DNA from: Moniliella sp. 'wahieum'
Taxonomy: Eukaryota; Basidiomycota; Moniliellomycetes; Moniliellales; Moniliellaceae
Length of the DNA stretch: 64,000 nt
Reading direction: 5' to 3'
NCBI GenBank assembly: GCA_003971905.1
Contig: RSEE01000001.1
Coordinates: forward strand, 1,550,001-1,614,000
The stretch's first letter is position 1. Every line of letters starts with the position of its first letter. Below the pieces are notes generated by a model. The model worked only from the letters and a program-made list of their open reading frames with translations, had not been told where the DNA came from and did not search any database. The translations under genes were made by a program, and so were the position numbers. Shown piece after piece: positions 57,583 through 64,000 of this stretch.

Positions 57583-58751
57583 TCAATTTGTTCGCCGGTC
57601 AAAACGACGGTTGACCCCACCAAGCAGGGCCTTGACGATCAAGTCGTACGAAAGGCCATCCCGCTATAGGGTGTAGTATCGACGATATCCCTCACCCTTG
57701 GGACGAAGAGATGGTATCATCCAGTTCTTGGAGAAATTCGGTTGCCTCCGGATCGTTCCCCACTTGGATAAAGAGAAACCAACCTGAGAAATAGGGAAAT
57801 GGTTCTGATCCAAACGGCGGGCAATCGAAATAATCACATCCTCAACCTCGTCGGTCGCCGCGCCATCGTAAGAACAAGGTAATTACGTTTGGGGGGCTCC
57901 ACCAATCCTTCCGGCAATGGCTTGCCAATCGCCTTGCTTTGCTTGACCACTCAATCGTATCCAGGTACTCCATGATCAACTCCTCGATCTTAGCCCCTGT
58001 TGGAGTCGCACCGTCAGGGGAGATGGAATCAAACAGTGCACGTACCGCGGCAGGATCAGTACAAGAGAGCAGTGCTGGGGAGCATTGAGAAAATGGACAT
58101 CCACTCCGTCAGGGTCCTTGTCCTTGACCAAAGCCACAAGACCCGCTAGGGCATCCTTGGCTTCCTGCCACCGCGTCAACCCCTCTTGTCCTGCAGCTGC
58201 ATAGAGCCACTGTCATCAACAATCAGGACCGTATCAAACGCTTTGAGCAAATCCAATGGGTCTTCTGTGTACTTGCCGCCCGTATTCGCCTGCCGCATCG
58301 ATCGTGTGGCTCTGCCTGAAACCCCACCTACAGGGCGTGGTAAATCAGGTGTGTTATGTTGCTGCTGTAGGGGAACAGGGGGATGCCGGGGATCACTCCA
58401 TTGACTTGTGGGCGAGGCAGGACCGGAGGGAGAGATGTGTCCGGGGCCCTGAGGTGTGTATCCTGTTGGAGACGAGACCAAGGAGGGAGTGGCAGCGCTG
58501 AAGGTGTTAGAATAGGGACGGTCCAACGGGGGCGAAGATGCAATAAAGTCCATCCCACTCGCCAGGCTGTTCCGGCCTGCCGGCGACAGGGGGCCCGACG
58601 ATGGCTCCTCGACCAACTGCCCTTGGTGGAAGGGAGGGGGCTACCGCCGCGGCAGGGTCGCCCACACAATAGGCCGGCGGGGGTGCATCTTGCTGAAAGC
58701 AGGAGGTGAATGAGTAGAACGCTTGGAGCGCCGGATGCTGAAGAGACCCAT
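57583..58751 (-). CDS. von Willebrand factor A domain protein
   Basis: Cytosolic vWA-domain protein of a common but uncharacterised fungal family; role unknown. Start MGLFSIRRSKRSTHSPPAF, then a Pro/Ser-rich N-terminus of about 130 residues with DAPPPAYCVGDPAAAV. The vWA fold begins DPLDLLKAFDTVLIVDDSGSM, where DDSGSM is the metal-ion-dependent adhesion (MIDAS) motif, followed by LAGLVALVKDKDPDGVDVHF, ATPTGAKIEELIMEYLDTIE (MIDAS Thr), NYLVLTDGAAT, EFLQELDDTI and RDIVDTTPYSG. The last helix is LIVKALLGGVNRRFDRRTN with TGA at 57583. Single-base breaks occur near 58645, 58185, 57960, 57875 and 57675. Confidence 0.85.
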
Positions 58752-61700
58752 GCTGTGGCCAGGAGCAGGATGCCGGTGGTGGTGGGGGCGGGAGTGCTAT
58801 GGTCGCCGGAGTGCCTCTAACGGGGGCGCTGCGTCGAGCTCCGCAGTCGCTCATCTCGGCCACGAGGCCAGTGTCCTTGGCAGAGCCTCACCCATGACAT
58901 CATCGCCAGGGCGCAACGCATCACATAAGGTGGGGGGGGGGCTGTGGGGCCGGCACTCGTGAACATTGAAACTGAGTGGCTCTTGTGACCCTGCCCTTCT
59001 CTCAAACGAAAACGCCACCATCTGCCAAAGGCATACCGTCACGAGCGATCGTCACGAGTCAATTACTCACTAGTTATAGTAATCACTGGACAGATCCAAC
59101 AGTGAGAGCAACAACGCAAGCATTATCACGGCCCTTGATGCAGTATGCTCTTTGGAACAATCGAGTCAACGAAAACAGAATGCAGTAGTCTCTATCGGAG
59201 GAAAGTTAACAGTATAGCTGATAGTATAGCTCAACAGTCACTATATCCGGGTGGCAAGAGTGCCTCCCCACGAGCCCTGTCAGGGGCGGGCCCCGTCAGG
59301 GGGTTCATCCACCAGGTTTGTGGGGTGCAACCCCCCTTAGAAGACCGAAGGACGACTCACGGTAGTTTCGGGCTTGTGCTAGTAGTTGTGGTGGATTCGA
59401 GCGTAGGTAGGGACGAGCAGCTGAGGGCTTTGGGCGCGAAGCAGACTGAGGCGGCTGCATGTGGGGCAAGGCTGCATACGCACCGGCGTGGGGTAGTAAC
59501 GTGTCTGAAGCCTCCGAGGGTTAGGCTTAGCGACGGGGTTAGAGGCAACAGTGGAGGACAAACACTGCCAGAGCTGGGACCAGTGAACAGGGGCGGCGTG
59601 TGTTCTTGCATTGGATTTAGGGAGGACTTTCATAGCCATCGCCTCTCGATACGGTGGTATTTAGGGGGTGCTTTTATATGTTTTTTTTTGTACATTTGCA
59701 GCTGCTGCCATTTTGCAACCGCTGCTATACCGGCAGCTGCTCTCTTGGGCACCATAGATGATGCTTTCTTTTGTAATGCTCTTCTGAGGGGTGGGAAGCG
59801 AGTTGGAAAGTGTAGGATGGTGTCACGGGCAAAGACGAGAGCCAGCGAACCCTGCTCAGAATACAATGCTCTCTCTTTTCTCCAGGCATTCCGTGTGACC
59901 CTGACGGCACAGGCCGGGCGCGTACCGGGCTCTCGCCCATTTGTGTTAAGAGTAGGTTCTTTGCGGATTTCATGCGAGTTAGCCGTCCTAGTAATAGGGA
60001 TGCTCTCCTTTCCCAACTACTAACAGAGATGGGGGAAGATGGGGGAAGCTGACTAGGAGTAAAGCATGAGGAAAAGCCTTGCGAAGGGGGGGTGAGGCTG
60101 AGGTGAGAAAAGTTACGGATGCTTTGTTCAATCCTCACAGAACTCTCTCCCAAACCATCTCTATCATTAGGATCGTGGAGCGCCGGTAATACAGAGATAC
60201 CTGGCAGCTAACGGAGGTATCGACTCTTCTGCGGTTCCATGGTGACGACATTTGCCTTTGTGCCTGCTTAGTAGTTTTCTGTCGCTGGTCCACTTTTCGG
60301 CCCCGTTGACGATAGCGATCAGCTGGCCCATTTGTTTCCGATCCGTGTTCACCTCTCTGGAACATCTTCTAGTACGGTTATAGGAGTGCAACTGCTCCAC
60401 AATCCCTTGTACATGTCCTCTGCTCTCCAGTAGAATGCGCTCCCAGATTCAACTCAATCGGATTGTGGCTGGCAAGCGCGGCAGTTCTACGTATTCATGC
60501 GACAATAGCCGCCTTTCGCCCAAGTGAATTGGTAGCCCCACGTGGCCACCCAATTATCAGAGTATCTTCCTTTGCGACGACGGTCACCCGTTTCCCATAC
60601 CAGGCTTTCATTTCTAGGTCGCCCGTCCGGCAACCGTGCAACCGCGCATCCCCTCTTTTCCTCTGTTGCCCCGTTCTTCCTCTATTGCATTACTTTCCCT
60701 TAGTCCGCTTTCATTATCGGCTGATCTGTTAACAAGGGTTCGAGGTTTTACCCCACAGCCCTTTATTGGCGTCTACGACTGTACTCTCCTCGCCAATTTG
60801 ATCAACGGGCCACTGTACAATCAACTCCTTCTCTTAGTTGCTCCTCCGCTTCCCGACCTCGTCTCCAGATCCCGTTTCAGCTCTCTGTCCCTCAGTCAAC
60901 ACAGTTCGTGTGTTCTACCCATGTGCCAGGTCGAAGCCCAGCTCAGTTCAGCCGCGTGTGATCCGCTTTCAGTCACGCCGCCCCCGTCCCAGTTCAGATA
61001 CAGCCCTGGCAGTGTTTTTGTCCTTCGCTGCCACTCTCTGCCAGAGCCCGAAGGCTTTTGACATGCTCCTGCCACTCAAGACAGTGCGCAACACACTGGC
61101 CGTGTGACACCTAGTTGCACCCATCTCGACTAGGCGTCAAGCAGCCTTTCCTGGTTCCTAGGTCCGCTAGGATCTACGGCCATTATGTTCAAGCAGAAAC
61201 ACATTGAGTCGTCTTCTCCCTCTCCATGGGATCATATCACTAAACACCCCTGGGTAACCCCTTTCGTTGGGGCCCGCTCATAACAGGGGTCCATGACATT
61301 AATCTCCGTGGAGGCCTTTTAGTAATACTGAGGCTAGGGATAGGGTCGCTATACCCTGATGAACGTGATACCATGGATCTCATAATGCGTAAGTTTTTTT
61401 TGGGAGCAGCAGGAGAACGTGGTGACTATGGAAATGCCTGACTTCAATTCCACAAGAGTTTGTGGGGAAGCCCGTCCATGTCAGCCAATAGGACTCAGAC
61501 CGAAGAGGGCGAGGGAGACATAGCGAAGTGATCTGGGCACTGATGCCGATTGCATTTGAGTAGTGAAGACCTCGTTCGCGGCGTAGACCCATAAGCAAGA
61601 TGTTGCTGCCATGATAATAGTTGTCCGGAAATGGGGGCGGCGAGGGGAGCCCGAATGTCATGAACTACACACACACTACCAATGCAGGAAAGCGATTCTT

Positions 61701-62864
61701 TATAGCATTTGAGTTTGAACAAGTGAGAATGTATTATGCGCCTCAAGAAAAATTGTAAGGTGACTTTCTTCTAACTAAGCCGAAACGTTTCCGATGATGA
61801 TGCCTCGATACATCCTATTGTTAGGCATACCTCACTCTCTCACGTCGCGCGATACAGCAAACAGTCACAAGACGAGAACATGCCATAGCGTATAAGCAGT
61901 GTCATGAATGGATATCGGACAAGGACCCGATCTGCTTTCTTCATTTGAACAGGAGAAGTGACTCCACGTTCATTGAACCTGATCAGTAAGTGCGAAAACA
62001 AACGGAACCAGGGACTAATTGAAGTCGCCACGCTCACTATTACATCTGAATGCAAACACTGCACATCGTACTAAAACACTTCTGTCACTGACTCGTCTGG
62101 AAAAGGGAGCTAGTTCTGATAGACGAACAAACAACTGGCATGAATACGACTCAACCGGTCCCAGAACGGATGTAAACAAAGTCCCAAGAAGAGAACAATT
62201 TCAAACATCAATTAGGAGCGGGAACTAGCAAACGCAGCAAGGGCGAAAGTATATGTCGCAGATTCTGCGTACGAGCTTACCAGGATTGAGAAAGCATGAG
62301 GTGGGAAAGGCGATTACCGAAAACAAGACCATATAAGGCACCCAGATTGGCATGTCGCTTAACGAATACTCGCTTAAGCCAAAGAACAAAGCCCAAACGT
62401 AATTTACGGGAAGCCATTGAACACAGCCCAAACGGTAATTTACGGAGGGTAAATGCAGGCAGACCACAAGGAACTGTGCAAGCTGCATTGAACGAATTGA
62501 CCGTATTGATCTATCTACAGGGAACATGTTCCATTACAACGTCAATGACAAATATATGACAAGCAAGGGAGACAAGGCTCGTGCATCAATCCACACGACT
62601 CTCGTTAATCTCGCTGCTTTGTTGGAAAAGTATATATCTTTTTGAAATACGATTTCTCCATTGGGAAATGCCGATGCTGCAAGCGCTATTCCTTTGACAA
62701 GTACGTATGTATCTCATATCTAGGTACTGACATCCCCCTTCAGAATTCGGGCGGGGCGAACACCAATTCCTTAAATCTCGTCATGCGAATGCAGTGATCT
62801 CTAACCACTGACCCTGCCTTGAAATCGGGTAGCTGTATGCAGTGCTTTCATGCACCCAGTGGGA

Positions 62865-62956
62865 CTACCGCACATTTTTCCTTCTTCTTCTCCCTTCAGG
62901 CCAATAAAAACTACCGCACCATTTTTCCTTCTTCGTCTCCCTTCAGGCCAATAAAA
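62865..62956. repeat. 46-bp tandem duplication
   Basis: Two adjacent copies beginning CTACCGCAC and ending AGGCCAATAAAA, differing at a few positions. Confidence 0.93.
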
Positions 62957-63821
62957 GGATGGCTGTTGTTGGAGATATGGAATGTATCTTATGGCTTTAC
63001 GACTCCATCTCCAGTTAGGTGCAAAACATTTGGGAATACTCTCAGAGTGGCCATATGTAGAACTGCGTAGGTGTGGGGATGGGGGGACCAGAGGGTGAGC
63101 CCGTCTTCGGATTGCTGTACATCCGACGTGCATCGCATCTTTGGATACGAGGACGGCTTGGTTGGATCATAGGACGATGGTAAGAGCCCCCATTACGGAA
63201 AAAATCATATTCTCATTCTGGATAATAAGACTCACTATTTGGCTGGGGCAGAGTATGAGGACAATTTACACGTTCATATTCATCTGGAGCAAAAGGCCTT
63301 TCTCTCTAACGATTGCACGTAGACTCGTAATACCGGTTTCATTCAGACTGTTTGAATTGGTCACGAAGTTACCTAAAGGATTCAGGCATTCCAAAAACCT
63401 GAATATGGCTGTAAACGCGATGTGAAGGATTCTCCTGTCGTTACCCACTCTTTGGTAATTCATCCCCATGTTGAATAGTATGCCCGCGTAAGGCATTGGG
63501 GCAATCAGATCTGTGACTGCTTGAGAATTAAAGAGCAACTCGGTTTGATGATACCTAACTTGACCAGGCACCACCCTTCTTGTTTTACTTCCCCCCCTAC
63601 TGCATTTTCTAGGCGGACTGGTCGTTTCGGCACCACCGTGATTTCATGTGTTGCTGAATGGTGCCGTTTAAAATTGTCGCACAATTATTGGACCAAATTG
63701 TGAGGGAAAAGGAAACCACTGATATATAAATACCTTCAAAAATGTCAGAGGAGTAATTTGCCGTGGGTGAGGCAATTCTGCCAGCGCGCTGCAGGTCAGT
63801 GACGTCGCCGATGTCACCACC

Positions 63822-63920
63822 CTGAACGTCAGATATGTCCTCGATGTCATCCCCTTGAACGTCAAATACATCCTCGACGTCACCCCCTTGAACGTCAGAA
63901 ACGTCATTGACGTGCCCATG
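63822..63920 (+). repeat. 33-bp tandem repeat x3, in open frame
   Basis: Three 33-bp units (starting 63822, 63855, 63888) preceded by a partial unit. One + frame is open through them and to the end of the window, giving an 11-residue repeat LNVRYVLDVIP / LNVKYILDVTP / LNVRNVIDVPM followed by an acidic MDDVSDESDLP. No ATG is seen; a stop lies about 45 bp upstream. Confidence 0.85.
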
Positions 63921-64000
63921 GACGACGTATCTGACGAATCTGATCTTCCTATGCTCGCTCTCCCTGGGTTAATACATGACCAGTGTAAACATAAAAACGT

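Larger units (their letters stand above)
58752..64000. other. 5 kb without a recognised gene
   Basis: Base composition is visibly more AT-rich from about 59 kb than in the gene-dense part. A 292-codon open frame at 59145-60023 and overlapping frames at 60463-61107 are the largest, but none shows a motif I can name and adjacent frames are riddled with stops. Possible decayed mobile-element or pseudogene DNA. Repeats are listed separately. Confidence 0.5.

Noticed and set aside
62752-62822. Second tRNA-like patch on the minus strand (AGTGGTTAGAG D-arm, GGTGTTCG T-arm)
   Set aside because: Anticodon stem cannot be closed and the T stem has only four pairs; not enough for a tRNA call.

Overview
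The window reads as nuclear DNA of a filamentous or yeast-like fungus, most likely a basidiomycete. Genes are split by short introns (about 50-90 nt) with GTACG/GTAAG-type donors and CTAAC or CTGAC branch sites. Both tRNA genes carry an intron next to the anticodon. The recognisable proteins are typical fungal ones: Snf5 with a fungal C-terminal zinc finger, NHX1, OAC1, PIS1, PRO1, a Hob1/Rvs167-type BAR-SH3 protein and a six-hairpin glycosidase. I see no bacterial operon, CRISPR array, rRNA or intact mobile element. The species cannot be named from the sequence alone.

Layout, left to right. At 0.6-1.0 kb there are traces of an unidentified + strand gene. Three minus-strand metabolic genes follow: 3-hydroxybutyryl-CoA dehydrogenase (1.5-2.5 kb), a secreted six-hairpin glycosidase (3.7-5.2 kb) and an amino-acid permease (7.1-9.0 kb). 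Across a 1.3 kb divergent promoter lies a BAR-SH3 gene (10.3-11.5 kb), then a decayed ARP1/centractin copy (12.5-13.7 kb). Next come OAC1 (15.2-16.4 kb), the 24 kDa subunit of complex I (17.0-17.9 kb) tail-to-tail with PRO1 (18.0-19.3 kb), NHX1 (19.7-22.3 kb), a VPS68/TMEM50-family gene (23.4-24.0 kb) and SNF5 (24.5-28.4 kb).

A repeat-rich 3.5 kb stretch with tRNA-Phe separates SNF5 from an MFS transporter (31.9-33.8 kb) and a ketopantoate reductase (35.3-36.6 kb). RPC9, tRNA-Glu and PIS1 are on the minus strand (37.1-39.6 kb), followed by an unidentified Ser/Pro-rich gene (40.6-43.5 kb) and the casein kinase II beta subunit (44.9-46.0 kb). A divergent NDC1-like gene runs 46.2-48.7 kb. After a retroelement scrap (49.7 kb) there is a C2H2 zinc-finger gene (52.2-55.0 kb), then NDUFB9 tail-to-tail with a vWA-domain gene (57.1-58.8 kb). 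The last 5 kb is repeat-bearing DNA with no recognisable gene.

Most genes here are housekeeping and functionally independent; no gene cluster or new system is evident. Two observations stand out. First, almost every conserved gene is broken by single-base indels, mostly in homopolymer runs, which looks like sequence error rather than gene death. Second, the intergenic DNA is sprinkled with short tandem arrays whose 7-bp unit is a perfect 6-bp palindrome plus one base.
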